A DNA stretch of 64,000 bases from Sphingosinicella microcystinivorans (GTDB lineage Bacteria; Pseudomonadota; Alphaproteobacteria; Sphingomonadales; Sphingomonadaceae). This document shows, in pieces, positions 43,746-52,638 of the stretch. The stretch spans positions 186,001 through 250,000 of the forward strand of contig NZ_RBWX01000008.1 of the NCBI RefSeq assembly GCF_003634215.1, written 5' to 3'. The notes beneath the pieces were generated by a model. That model was not told the DNA's origin, searched no databases, and was given only the letters and a program-made list of their open reading frames with translations. Position numbers and translations under genes: made by a program. Each line of letters starts with the position of its first letter. Positions within the stretch are counted from its first letter, which is position 1.

Positions 43746-44417
43746 TCAACGCTGTTCGAGCGCGGGCGCATTGTCGTCCGCGCCCGGAAAGCGGCCACCG
43801 TCGATGCCCGCCGCAATCATGGCGCGCGCGCCGCGCATGAGCCGCTCAAGTTCGGGCCGATAAGGCGCATCCTTCGGGCTGCGCGCATACAGGTCTTGCC
43901 ATACCTTGAGCGCCTCGTCCGGCTCGCCGGCCTGCAGCCATGCAAGGCCGAGGAAGTAGGGCGGGCCCGGATGATCGGGAGCGATCGCGGATGCTCGTCC
44001 GAATGCAAGCCGCGCTGCCGGCGTGATGAAACCGTCGGCATGGCGTGTCAGCGCGTTGCCGAGCCCCACCCACAGGTCCGGCACATCGGGCATCGCCTTC
44101 GCCGCAAGGCTAAGGCCCTCGATGGCTTGCTCGGTCTTGCCTTGGTGGCTGAGGATATCAGCGAACAGCAGCCACGCGCCGACATCGCCCGTGTTCTGCA
44201 ACAGCCGCTTGTGCGCGGCTTCGAGTTGCGGTGCGGCATTCGCATCGATCGCACGCGGCGGCGCTGGCTTGCTCGGCAGCGCCGGGTTGCTCGTCAGCAG
44301 GTAGCCCACCAAGCCCACGGCAAGTGCGAAGCCCACCGGCAGCAGCGGCATTTTCATGCGCCAGAGCACCACGCCGGTCAGCAGCGTCAGCACCGCGATG
44401 GCGATCCAGCCGCTCAT
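43746..44417 (-). CDS. ccmI: Cytochrome c biogenesis TPR protein (CcmI-like)
   Basis: 223 residues from the ATG at 44417, overlapping the ccmH stop (ATGA). Two membrane segments (WIAIAVLTLLTGVVLW, LPVGFALAVGLVGYLLTS) precede a TPR domain: LQNTGDVGAWLLFADILSHQ, GKTEQAIEGLSLAAKAMPDV and LFAxRSPKDAPYRPELE-like helices. CcmI holds apocytochrome c for the haem lyase. It is the last gene of the ccm operon. Confidence 0.85.
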   Translation of the reverse strand: MSGWIAIAVLTLLTGVVLWRMKMPLLPVGFALAVGLVGYLLTSNPALPSKPAPPRAIDANAAPQLEAAHKRLLQNTGDVGAWLLFADILSHQGKTEQAIEGLSLAAKAMPDVPDLWVGLGNALTRHADGFITPAARLAFGRASAIAPDHPGPPYFLGLAWLQAGEPDEALKVWQDLYARSPKDAPYRPELERLMRGARAMIAAGIDGGRFPGADDNAPALEQR

Positions 44418-44785
44418 GCGCCCTTCCTCCGGTAGAGCCGCCAGACGGCGACGCCGCCGATCGCAAGGAACAGCAGCGGTGCCGCCCACAGCACCAGGTT
44501 CGCGCCGGTCTTCGGCGGATCGAACGTCACGTAATCCCCGTAGCGGCTGACAAGGTAGGATTTCACCTGCTCGGGCTTCTCGCCCGCCGCGATGCGTTCG
44601 CGGACGACCGCGCGCATGTCCGCCGCCATGTCGGCATCGCTGTCGGCGATCGACTGGTGCTGGCAGACGAGACAGCGCAGTTCGTGCATCAGCGCGCGCG
44701 CCGCCTCTTCCTGCGCGGGCGGCAGCGTCGGCCCTTCGGCAGCAGCTGTAAGCGCCAGAAACGCAAGCGGCAGCAACGCCCTCAT
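44414..44785 (-). CDS. ccmH: Cytochrome c maturation protein CcmH
   Basis: 123 residues with a signal peptide and a C-terminal membrane anchor (LVLWAAPLLFLAIGGVAVWR). The redox motif RCLVCQ (Cys38, Cys41) is followed by IADSDADMAADMRAVVRERI and SYLVSRYGDYVTFDPP, which define the family. It keeps the apocytochrome CXXCH reduced for haem attachment. It overlaps ccmG and ccmI by four bases each. Confidence 0.94.
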   Translation of the reverse strand: MRALLPLAFLALTAAAEGPTLPPAQEEAARALMHELRCLVCQHQSIADSDADMAADMRAVVRERIAAGEKPEQVKSYLVSRYGDYVTFDPPKTGANLVLWAAPLLFLAIGGVAVWRLYRRKGA

Positions 44786-45321
44786 GAGCCCTTCGCCTCC
44801 TCGATATCCTTCAGGATCTCGGTCACCTGCTCGGGCCGGATCTGGCCGATGTACTGCTTGCGGATGATACCCTTGCCGTCCACCAGGAATGTCTCAGGCA
44901 GGCCCGAAGCGCCGAGGTTCAGCACCGCCTTGCTGTTCGGGTCCATGCCGATGCGGCGGAACGGATCGCCGTGGTCCTTCAGGAACGCCGTGATGTTTTC
45001 CGGCGTGTCGCGCACTGCGATGCCGTGGATCACCACGCCCTTGTCGGCGAGCGCCTTCAACTGCGGCGCCTCCACACGGCACGGCGCGCACCAGCTCGCG
45101 AACAGGTTCACCAGCGTCACCGTCCCTTGCCGAAGGTCACCGTCGTTAAGGCCGGGGTGCAGTTCGTCCATGCCGACGAGGTCCATCGCCGGCACAGCCT
45201 TGCCGACCATCTTCGAGACGATCACGCGCTGCTGCGGCGCGCCCATGCGGTAAACGGCAAGCGCGACGAAGCCGAGGAACATGACAAGCGGCACGATCAG
45301 CGCAATGCGTCTCGCGGTCAT
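44782..45321 (-). CDS. ccmG: Thiol:disulfide interchange protein CcmG/DsbE
   Basis: 179 residues from the ATG at 45321, overlapping the ccmF stop. An N-terminal anchor (IALIVPLVMFLGFVALAVY) holds a thioredoxin domain with WCAPC (Cys78, Cys81) in VTLVNLFASWCAPCRVEAPQ and the DsbE segment LPETFLVDGKGIIRKQYIGQ. It reduces CcmH or apocytochrome in the periplasm. Confidence 0.94.
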   Translation of the reverse strand: MTARRIALIVPLVMFLGFVALAVYRMGAPQQRVIVSKMVGKAVPAMDLVGMDELHPGLNDGDLRQGTVTLVNLFASWCAPCRVEAPQLKALADKGVVIHGIAVRDTPENITAFLKDHGDPFRRIGMDPNSKAVLNLGASGLPETFLVDGKGIIRKQYIGQIRPEQVTEILKDIEEAKGS

Positions 45322-47222
45322 TCCGTGTCCTCCCGCCGCCTGCGGCCCTGCTTCATCGAAATGAGCCCGCCGAACGCGGCCATCATGCCGCCGATCCAGA
45401 TGAGCGCAATCATCGGCTGCCACACCAGCCGCACCTGCCAGCGTCCGCTGCCGTCACCGGGACCGAGCACGGCATAGAGGTTTCCAGTGAGACGCGGCCA
45501 GATATCGGTTTCCGTCGTCTCGTTGCCGGGGTTCACGAACGTGCGCCGTTCCGGCATCAGCACCGTGGTCGCGCCCGGCCCGCTCACGCTGATGACGGCA
45601 CGGATCGCCGTGTAGTTCGGCCCCGCCGCTGGCGTGATGTCATCCACCTGCGCCGTATACGGCCCGGCGCTCAGCCGCCCGCCCGGCGCGAGGTTCGCCA
45701 GCGTCTCGATGGTCCCCGCGCCGCTCACCGCAATGCCGAGCGTCGTGACGGCAATGCCGAGGTGCGCGAGCGCCGTGCCCCAAACGCTCGCCGGAATCCG
45801 CCGGATGCGCTTCAGCTTGCGTCCACGGAAGATCATCACGCTCGCCGCCGTGAGCCAGGCCGAAAGCGCGACGCCCGCCAGCGCGAGCGGGCTGCGCATC
45901 CCGAGCGCCAGCGCAATCCCGATCGCCGCAACGCCAAGAACCAGCGCGGGCACAAGCCGCCGTCCGAGCCCGGCCCAGTCCATCGCCTGCCAGCGCATCA
46001 GCGGACCAGCCGCCATCAACGCGACAAGGGGCAGCAGCAGCGGCAGCAGCGCCGTCTGGAAATAGGGCGGGCCGACCGAAACCTGCTCGCCCGTCGCAGC
46101 TTCAAGCAGCAGCGGATAGAGCGTGCCGAGGAACACGACGCCGAGCACTGCCGAGAGGATGAGGTTGTTGACGACGAGACTGCCTTCGCGGCTCACCGGC
46201 CGGAACGGCGCACCCGCCGTCACCGTGCCCGCACGCAAGGCATAGAGCGTCAGCGCACCGCCCACGTAGATCGCCAGCAGGATCAGCAGGAACACGCCCC
46301 GCTCCGGGTCTACCGCGAAGGCGTGCACCGATGTGAGGAGCCCCGAGCGCACGATGAACGTGCCGACCATGCTGAGCGAGAAGGCGACGACCGCGAGCAG
46401 CAGCGTCCAGTTCTTGAGCGCGCCGCGCGCCGCGAGCACGCCCACCGAATGGAACAGCGCCGTCGCCGCGAGCCACGGCATCAGCGAGGCGTTCTCCACC
46501 GGGTCCCAGAACCACCAGCCGCCCCAGCCGAGTTCGTAATAGGCCCAGAAGCTGCCGAGCGTGATGCCCGCCGTCAGGAAGCTCCACGCGCCTAGCACCC
46601 AGGGCTTCACCGCGCGCGCCCATTCCGGGGTCACCCGGTTCAGCAGCAGCGCGGCCACGGCGAACGAGAAGGTCACCGAAAGCCCGACATAGCCGATGTA
46701 AAGCAGCGGTGGGTGGAACGCGAGGCCAGGGTCCTGCAGCAGCGGATTCATACCCGAACCCTCGATCGGCGCGGGCACGATCCGCGCGAACGGGTTCGAG
46801 GCGATCAGCAGATAGGCGTAGAAGCCGAGTGCGATGAAGCCTTGTGCGGAGAGCATCACCGTGCGGAAGCGTTCGCCTAGGCCCTTCGCGCGGATCGCGG
46901 CAATCGCGCCGAACACGGCGAGGACCGCAACCCACAGCAGCATCGAGCCTTCGTGGTTCGCCCAAACGCCCGTCCACTTGTAAAGCTCGGGCTTCGCGGT
47001 GTGGCTGTTGCCGGCGACGAGCGCGACCGAGAAATCGGATTTCACGAACGCCCAGGTCAGCGCCGCGAAAGCGACGGCACAGAGCAAACCCTGCAGCAGT
47101 GCGGCGGGTACGGCGATACGCCCGCCATCGGCGCGGAAACCCGCAAGCGCCTGCGCAAGCGCAAGGCCTGCGGCCAGCCACAAGGCTGCATGGCCGATCT
47201 CGGGAATCACTGTTGGCGCCAC
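45318..47222 (-). CDS. ccmF: Haem lyase subunit CcmF
   Basis: 634 residues from a GTG at 47222. It has about 14-15 membrane segments; the haem-handling WWD motif is GWGGWWFWDPVENASLMPWL, preceded by GTLWANHEGSMLLW-like (VWANHEGSMLLW) and DPGLAFHPPLLYIGYVG. The C-terminal periplasmic domain contains PERRTFVNPGNETTETDIWP. It joins haem from CcmE to apocytochrome c. A lipid kinase gene separates it from ccmE. Confidence 0.95.
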   Translation of the reverse strand: MAPTVIPEIGHAALWLAAGLALAQALAGFRADGGRIAVPAALLQGLLCAVAFAALTWAFVKSDFSVALVAGNSHTAKPELYKWTGVWANHEGSMLLWVAVLAVFGAIAAIRAKGLGERFRTVMLSAQGFIALGFYAYLLIASNPFARIVPAPIEGSGMNPLLQDPGLAFHPPLLYIGYVGLSVTFSFAVAALLLNRVTPEWARAVKPWVLGAWSFLTAGITLGSFWAYYELGWGGWWFWDPVENASLMPWLAATALFHSVGVLAARGALKNWTLLLAVVAFSLSMVGTFIVRSGLLTSVHAFAVDPERGVFLLILLAIYVGGALTLYALRAGTVTAGAPFRPVSREGSLVVNNLILSAVLGVVFLGTLYPLLLEAATGEQVSVGPPYFQTALLPLLLPLVALMAAGPLMRWQAMDWAGLGRRLVPALVLGVAAIGIALALGMRSPLALAGVALSAWLTAASVMIFRGRKLKRIRRIPASVWGTALAHLGIAVTTLGIAVSGAGTIETLANLAPGGRLSAGPYTAQVDDITPAAGPNYTAIRAVISVSGPGATTVLMPERRTFVNPGNETTETDIWPRLTGNLYAVLGPGDGSGRWQVRLVWQPMIALIWIGGMMAAFGGLISMKQGRRRREDTE

Positions 47223-47315
47223 CCCGGAATTTTCATTGTCAGCGCCTTAGCACCGGCGCGCGCGCAATGCAGCCCGCTTGCGCGCTTTCGTCACGCCTGC
47301 AGCGGCACAAGGCCC

Positions 47316-48167
47316 TTATGCGTAGAAAATCACGCCGTCGTGAATGCCGAAGGTCGTTGGGAGCACGGTAACGGTGTCCCCGTCCGCCTGCACCGGAACC
47401 TCGGCGTCGCTCGATGCGCTCAGCGTGCGGAACGGCTGCGCCACCACGCCCGGCACGGTGTCCACCGGCCTGCCGCGCAGCAGCGCCCACATGAACCGCA
47501 AATAGTCGCGCCGCCGTGCGCGGGTCAACGCCACGAGGTGCAGCGTCTCGTCGTTGATCGAGGCGCCCCGCGCGAAGCTCCACGGCCCAGCAAAGAACCG
47601 TCCCTTCGCGACATAGAACGCCTCGCAGGCGATGCGCTGCCCGTCGACATCCAGCGTGATCCTTGGACGCGGCCAGCGCCAGAGCACGCCGAGGAACGCT
47701 GCGCCATAGGCCGCGCGCCCGATCCAGCGCTTCAGCCGCGAGGACACGCCCGCCACCGCGTAACTGTCCGGCCCCGCGCTTGCGCAAACGAGGAACAGCT
47801 GCTCGCCCACAACCCCCGCAAAGCCCCTGCGCCTGCGATCCGCGCACGATACGCGCTCGACGAAGGCGTCGGGATCGATCGGATACTCCGCCTCGCGCGC
47901 CAGGAGATTCACAGTCCCTGCGGGATAGGCGCACACCGGCACGTCGGCCTTGGCCTGCCGCAGTGCCGAAACCACATGCCGCAGCGTTCCGTCGCCGCCA
48001 ACGACGCAGACGAGGCTGAGATCGTCGGCAAGCGCGATCGCGGTCCCCGGCGCGCTGTGCCCGTAGGCGAGAGCATGGCTGCGCTTTCGGAACGCCGTTT
48101 CGAGCGCAAGGAAGCGCTGCGGCGAAAAACCGCCCGAAACCGGGTTCGAAATGATCTGGACCGTCAC
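47316..48167 (-). CDS. Diacylglycerol/lipid kinase family protein inside the ccm operon
   Basis: 283 residues from a GTG at 48167. The kinase catalytic motif is VVGGDGTLRHVVSAL (GGDGT at 57-61), with IISNPVSGG at the start and PAGTVNLLAREAEYP after. The C-terminal beta-sandwich ends with DGVIFYA. Relatives phosphorylate diacylglycerol, sphingosine-like or other lipids. It lies on the same strand as the ccm genes, 35 bases after ccmE and 93 bases before ccmF, and has no known part in cytochrome maturation. Confidence 0.87.
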   Translation of the reverse strand: MTVQIISNPVSGGFSPQRFLALETAFRKRSHALAYGHSAPGTAIALADDLSLVCVVGGDGTLRHVVSALRQAKADVPVCAYPAGTVNLLAREAEYPIDPDAFVERVSCADRRRRGFAGVVGEQLFLVCASAGPDSYAVAGVSSRLKRWIGRAAYGAAFLGVLWRWPRPRITLDVDGQRIACEAFYVAKGRFFAGPWSFARGASINDETLHLVALTRARRRDYLRFMWALLRGRPVDTVPGVVAQPFRTLSASSDAEVPVQADGDTVTVLPTTFGIHDGVIFYA

Positions 48168-48202
48168 CGCGCAAACGATGCAGCGGCAAGGTGAAGAAAC
48201 CT

Positions 48203-48661
48203 CTAAGGCGCCGGCTTTTCAGGCCGCGCCTTCGCGGCTGCCTCGGCCCTTTCAACAGCTTTCGCCACTTCGGGCGGCATGTATTTCTCGTCGTGCTTGG
48301 CAAGCAGCGTTTCGGCCTTGAACGTCCCGTTCGCATCGAAGCGGCCGTCGGCGATCATGCCCTGCCCTTCGCGGAACAGGTCGGGCACAATACCTGTGTA
48401 GTCCACCGGCACCGTTTCAAGGCGATCGGTGACGCGGAAATGGATCGTAAGCCCGTCGGCGCTGCGCGTCAGCGAGCCCTTTTCGACCAGCCCACCGAGC
48501 CGGATGGCCTGCCCTGGCGCCACACCTTTCGCCACCACGTCTGCGGGCGCGTAGAAATACGCCGCCTGATCCTGCAGCGCGGGAAGCGCAAGCGCCGCCG
48601 CGATGCCCAGCGCCGCCACTGCCGCGCCAGCAAGCGCGAGCCTCTGGTGCTTGGGTTTCAT
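48203..48661 (-). CDS. ccmE: Haem chaperone CcmE
   Basis: 152 residues from the ATG at 48661. A membrane anchor (LALAGAAVAALGIAAALALP) is followed by an OB-fold with IRLGGLVEKGSLTRSADGLT and YTGIVPDLFREGQGMIADG. The haem-attaching histidine is His123 in AKHDEKY, with Tyr127 as axial ligand. The start overlaps ccmD (ATGA). It accepts haem from CcmC and passes it to CcmF. Confidence 0.95.
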   Translation of the reverse strand: MKPKHQRLALAGAAVAALGIAAALALPALQDQAAYFYAPADVVAKGVAPGQAIRLGGLVEKGSLTRSADGLTIHFRVTDRLETVPVDYTGIVPDLFREGQGMIADGRFDANGTFKAETLLAKHDEKYMPPEVAKAVERAEAAAKARPEKPAP

Positions 48662-48792
48662 CGTCGCTCTCCCCGCAGCGCGTCCGCCGCCTTTTCGGCA
48701 CGTCGCATGGACAGCCAGCTCCACGCGAGCACGCCGCCGATACCGATTGCGGCGGCGGCATAGGCCGCGATCACGAAGGGAAGTGCGTTCAT
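48658..48792 (-). CDS. ccmD: Haem exporter protein CcmD
   Basis: 44 residues from the ATG at 48792, overlapping ccmC upstream and ccmE downstream by four bases. A single membrane helix (FVIAAYAAAAIGIGGVLAWS) is followed by a basic tail (SMRRAEKAADALRGERR). CcmD helps release holo-CcmE from CcmC. Identity rests on size, topology and position. Confidence 0.85.
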   Translation of the reverse strand: MNALPFVIAAYAAAAIGIGGVLAWSWLSMRRAEKAADALRGERR

Positions 48793-49511
48793 GCTGCGTC
48801 TCCCGCCAGCCGCGCCCGCCTTGCGGCGATGCGCTGTTCGGCGATGATCGCACGCATCCGCATCAGCACTGCCGCCGCCATCAGCAGGCCGAGTCCGACG
48901 GCGCTTGTCAGCAAGGGATGAAGCATATCGGGGTGAATACTGGAGCCCCGGAGCGTGATCGAGGCCGATTGGTGCAGCGTGTTCCACCATTCCACCGAGA
49001 ACTTGATGATCGGCAGGTTGATAAGCCCGACGATCGCGAGCACCGCCGCCGCACGCGCCCCCCGGCTGCGCTCGTCGAACGCACCCGCAAGCGCCACGAC
49101 GCCCAGGAAGAGGAAGAACAGCACAAGCATGGAGGTCAGCCGGCCGTCCCACACCCACCATGTGCCCCACGTCGGGCGGCCCCAGATCGATCCGGTGAGC
49201 AGGCATACGCCGGCAAACACCGCGCCCACCGGCGCCAGCGCCTCCAGCGCCACCTCGGCGAGCGGATGCTTCCAGACAAGAATGACGATCCCGGTGATGC
49301 CGAGCCCGAGGTAACTGCCCATGGAGATCCATGCGGTCGGCACGTGCAGGTACATGATGCGCACGCTTTCGCCCTGCAGATAGTCGGGCGGCGCGTGAAA
49401 CGCGCCCCACCAGAGTCCCGCCGCAGTCAGCGCAAGACCAAGCAGGAGTGTCGCCGCCGTCAACGGGCGGGCGAGCTGCAGAAACCGGGCGGGATTGGCG
49501 AACCGATGCAT
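48789..49511 (-). CDS. ccmC: Haem exporter/assembly protein CcmC
   Basis: 240 residues from the ATG at 49511. It has six membrane segments with the WWD motif SIWGRPTWGTWWVWDGRLTS and YLHVPTAWISMG containing a haem-ligand His. It loads haem on CcmE. It is the first ccm gene here; ccmA and ccmB are not in the window upstream and must lie elsewhere. Confidence 0.95.
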   Translation of the reverse strand: MHRFANPARFLQLARPLTAATLLLGLALTAAGLWWGAFHAPPDYLQGESVRIMYLHVPTAWISMGSYLGLGITGIVILVWKHPLAEVALEALAPVGAVFAGVCLLTGSIWGRPTWGTWWVWDGRLTSMLVLFFLFLGVVALAGAFDERSRGARAAAVLAIVGLINLPIIKFSVEWWNTLHQSASITLRGSSIHPDMLHPLLTSAVGLGLLMAAAVLMRMRAIIAEQRIAARRARLAGDAA

Positions 49512-49680
49512 CAACCTGTCTCATACGCACTGTTTGTCGCCGCCGCCAGCGCTTGCGCTCGGCGGATGCAGACGGCAATTATGAGGGCATGTCTGCCGTC
49601 CGGCCAAGCGAGCGCATTGTCACAGGTCAAATCCGAATGACGCGCATGGGTGCCGCGGCAATCCCCGATTGGAGATTTCC

Positions 49681-51819
49681 ATGCTTCGTTCCTGCCTTCT
49701 CGCCGGCGCCGCCGCACTTGCCGTGACCTTCGCCATCCCCGCTTCCGCCGAAACCTCCACGCCTGCCGCTGCTTCCGACGCGGCCGTCGATGCGCTACTT
49801 GCTGAATGGACGGGGCCGAACGGCGGGGTTCCGCCGTGGGACAAGGTGCAGACGCCCTTGTTCAAACCGGCGTTCGACAAGGCTTCGGCAGAAATGCTCG
49901 CCGAGGTGGATGCCATCGCGAATAACCCGGCCAAACCCACCTTCGCGAACACGCTCGAAGCCCTCGAAAAAAGCGGTGAAGCCCTGAACCGGCTCGGCAC
50001 ACTGTTCTTCGTGATGAGCTGGAGCAAGAACGATCCGGCGCATCAGGCCATCTCGGCGGAGCTTCTGCCCCGGTTTTCCGAGGTGGAAGACAAGGTGAAC
50101 TTCAACCGCAAGCTCTTCGAGCGCGTAAAGGCCGTTTACGATGCGCGCGAAACGAGCGGCCTCAACGCCGAACAGAAGCGCCTCGTCGAAAAGAGCTACG
50201 AGAATTTCGTGCGCAGCGGCGCCAGTCAGCCGCCCGAAAAGCAGGCTGAACTCGGCAAACTCAATCAGCAGCTCGCAGCGCTCTTCAACGATTTCGGCAA
50301 CAAGGTTCAGGCGGACGAAGATACGTGGGTCACACTTGGCGAAGGCGATCTCGGCGGCCTGCCGCCTGCGCTGATCGCCGGCTACAAGGCGGCGGCTGCG
50401 GAGCGCAAGCTACCGGGCTATGCGGTCGTCAACACGCGTTCGGCGGTCGATCCGTTCCTGACCTTCTCCAGCAATCGCGCGCTTCGCGAGAAGGTCTGGC
50501 GCGCCTTCATCATGCGCGGCGACAATGCGAACGCCAATAACACGCACGAGGACATCCGGAAGATCGTGAAGCTGCGCGCCGACCGCGCGCGGCTGCTCGG
50601 CTACCCCAGCCACGCGCACTGGCGCATGTCGGACACGATGGCGAAAGACCCGCAAAAGGGCCTGGACCTCCTGATGCGTGTCTGGCCCGCGGCCCGCGCG
50701 CGCGTTGCCGAAGAAGTCGCCGACATGCAGAAACTCGCGGACAGCGAGGGCGCGAACATCACCATCGAACCGTGGGACTACCGCTACTACATGGAGAAGG
50801 TGCGCAAGGCGCGCTACGACCTCGATCAGAACGAGTTCAAGAACTACTTCGAGCTCGAGAACATGATCGCCGCCTCCTACCACATGGCGGGCAAGCTCTA
50901 CGGCTACAGTTTCAAGGAAATCACCGGCACGCTGCCCACGTTCCACCCGGACGTCCGCGTGTATCACGTCACGAACACGGCGGACGGCACGCATGTCGGC
51001 TATCTGTACCGCGACGACTTCGCCCGCCAGTACAAGCGTTCAGGCGCCTGGCAGAGCACCTATCGCGGGCAGGACAAGCTCGGCGGACGCCAGCGGGACG
51101 CGATCGTTTCGAACAACAACAATTTCACGAAGGGCGCACCGGGCGAACCCGTTCTCATCAGCCTCGACGACGCGCGCACGCTGTTCCACGAGTTCGGCCA
51201 CGCGCTGCATGCGCTCAGCAACGACACGACCTATCCCTCGCTCACCGGCACGCCGCGCGACTTCGTGGAGTTCCCGAGCCAGGTGCATGAGAATTGGGTG
51301 CTCACCCCAGAAATCCTCGATACCTACGCGCGCCACTACAAGACCGGCGCGAAGATGCCGCAGGCGCTCATCGACAAGCTGAAAGCCGCCGAAACCTTCA
51401 ATCAGGGCTTCGAGACGGTCGAGTTCCTCGGTTCCGCCATTGCCGACATGAAGATTCACATGGACCCGTCGGGTGAAATCGACCCGGCCACCGCCGAAAA
51501 GACCATTCTTGGGGAGATCGGGATGCCGAAGGAGATCGTCATGCGGCACCGGCTGCCGCAGTTCGGTCACATCTTTTCTTCGGACGGCTATTCCGCCGGC
51601 TATTACTCTTACCTCTGGTCGGACGTGATGGCCGCCGACGCTTGGGCGGCGTTCGAGGAAGCCGGTAGCCCGTGGGACGCCGCGACAGCCAAAAAATTCA
51701 AGGACATCATCCTTGCAACAGGCGACGCGATTGACCGCGCGGAGGCTTACCGCATGTTCCGTGGCCGCGACCCCCAGGTCGAGGCACTCCTGAAGAACCG
51801 CGGCTTTCCGACCGATTGA
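49681..51819 (+). CDS. dcp: M3 family metallopeptidase (peptidyl-dipeptidase Dcp-like), exported
   Basis: 712 residues from the ATG at 49681, six bases after GGAG; a TTG at 49669 overlaps that site. A signal peptide (LLAGAAALAVTFAIPASA) is followed by a long helical domain. The zinc site is LFHEFGHALHALSN (His503, Glu504, His507), and FVEFPSQVHENWVL carries the third ligand region. FGHIFSSDGYSAGYYSYLWS is the conserved Dcp C-terminal block. It releases dipeptides from oligopeptides in the periplasm. Confidence 0.93.
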   Translation: MLRSCLLAGAAALAVTFAIPASAETSTPAAASDAAVDALLAEWTGPNGGVPPWDKVQTPLFKPAFDKASAEMLAEVDAIANNPAKPTFANTLEALEKSGEALNRLGTLFFVMSWSKNDPAHQAISAELLPRFSEVEDKVNFNRKLFERVKAVYDARETSGLNAEQKRLVEKSYENFVRSGASQPPEKQAELGKLNQQLAALFNDFGNKVQADEDTWVTLGEGDLGGLPPALIAGYKAAAAERKLPGYAVVNTRSAVDPFLTFSSNRALREKVWRAFIMRGDNANANNTHEDIRKIVKLRADRARLLGYPSHAHWRMSDTMAKDPQKGLDLLMRVWPAARARVAEEVADMQKLADSEGANITIEPWDYRYYMEKVRKARYDLDQNEFKNYFELENMIAASYHMAGKLYGYSFKEITGTLPTFHPDVRVYHVTNTADGTHVGYLYRDDFARQYKRSGAWQSTYRGQDKLGGRQRDAIVSNNNNFTKGAPGEPVLISLDDARTLFHEFGHALHALSNDTTYPSLTGTPRDFVEFPSQVHENWVLTPEILDTYARHYKTGAKMPQALIDKLKAAETFNQGFETVEFLGSAIADMKIHMDPSGEIDPATAEKTILGEIGMPKEIVMRHRLPQFGHIFSSDGYSAGYYSYLWSDVMAADAWAAFEEAGSPWDAATAKKFKDIILATGDAIDRAEAYRMFRGRDPQVEALLKNRGFPTD

Positions 51820-51834
51820 GTACGGCGCCGAAAC

Positions 51835-51851
51835 TGTCGGAGAATCTGACA
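51835..51851. promoter_or_regulatory. Candidate activator site for a sigma-54 promoter
   Basis: TGTCGGAGAATCTGACA is an imperfect inverted repeat (TGTC, then xGA/TCx, then GACA) about 55-70 bases before the -24 element of the sigma-54 promoter. It could be the binding site of an NtrC-type activator such as PrsR. Position and symmetry are the only evidence. Confidence 0.4.
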
Positions 51852-51903
51852 AGAGTTATTGAAAGTCACTCGCAAACGGCAGATTTCAGCGCGACTCCGC
51901 GTC

Positions 51904-51919
51904 TGGCACGGGAATTGCT
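51904..51919 (+). promoter_or_regulatory. Sigma-54 (RpoN) promoter
   Basis: TGGCACGGGAATTGCT preceded by C matches the consensus YTGGCACG-N4-TTGCW at every defined position, with GG at 51905-51906 and GC at 51917-51918 and exactly ten bases between. Transcription would begin near 51930, about 50 bases before the PEP-CTERM gene. Confidence 0.8.
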
Positions 51920-51978
51920 TTATTTCGCCTGTGTACCGGGATGGCATCGGTCAAGTGCCCCCGGCGAGGAGACGAGTT

Positions 51979-52581
51979 ATGAAAAAGGTCCTTCTTTCCG
52001 CTGCCGCCCTTGGCGCTGTCGCGGCGTTCAGCGCTCCGGCGAACGCTGCGCTGATCACGTGTCCGGCCGCGCACATCGCGGATGGCACGTCCAAGGTGTT
52101 CAACGGCAGCAACAGCGCCGTTTCGGCCTGCCAGTACGACAACGCCACCGGCACCAGCACGGTCGCCAATCTGACCAACATCAACGCTTCGGCCTTCTAT
52201 GGTTTCAGCGACTGGGCGGACAATGGCCAGACGCAGATCAACCTCGCCGAAGGCGCGGGCGGTTCGGGCACGTGGACGATCAACGGCGTCGATTTCGCCG
52301 CCTATGATTACATGATCGTGTTCAAGAACGGCAACGGTACGCACCTGACCGCGTTCACCTTCAACGAAGAGTTCTCGTCGGGCGGCTGGTCCACCCCGTT
52401 CACCGATCCGCCGTTCGACCTGCCCGGCAAAAGCAAGTCGCATGACGTTTCGCACTATTCGATCGTGAAGCGTTACAACCCCGAAACGCCGCCGCCGGTC
52501 GACGTTCCCGAGCCCGCGATGCTCGGCCTCTTCGGCCTCGGCCTGATGGGCCTCGGCATGGCGCGTCGCCGCCGCGGCTAA
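51979..52581 (+). CDS. PEP-CTERM sorting domain protein
   Basis: 200 residues from the ATG at 51979 with GAGGAGACGAGTT upstream. A signal peptide (VLLSAAALGAVAAFSAPANA) starts the protein; the middle is a low-complexity, Asn/Gly/Thr-rich beta domain with two cysteines. The C-terminus VPEPAMLGLFGLGLMGLGMA followed by RRRRG is a complete PEP-CTERM signal: VPEP motif, hydrophobic helix, basic tail. An exosortase should process it for surface or matrix attachment. Expression probably depends on sigma-54. Confidence 0.93.
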   Translation: MKKVLLSAAALGAVAAFSAPANAALITCPAAHIADGTSKVFNGSNSAVSACQYDNATGTSTVANLTNINASAFYGFSDWADNGQTQINLAEGAGGSGTWTINGVDFAAYDYMIVFKNGNGTHLTAFTFNEEFSSGGWSTPFTDPPFDLPGKSKSHDVSHYSIVKRYNPETPPPVDVPEPAMLGLFGLGLMGLGMARRRRG

Positions 52582-52600
52582 TCAGACGGATTTCGTCACG

Positions 52601-52638
52601 CAAAACGGGCGTCCGGAAACGGGCGCCCGTCTTCGTTT
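52601..52638 (+). terminator. Rho-independent terminator after the PEP-CTERM gene
   Basis: ACGGGCG and CGCCCGT form the stem around a GC-rich loop, followed by CTTCGTTTT. It begins about 20 bases after the stop codon. Confidence 0.7.
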
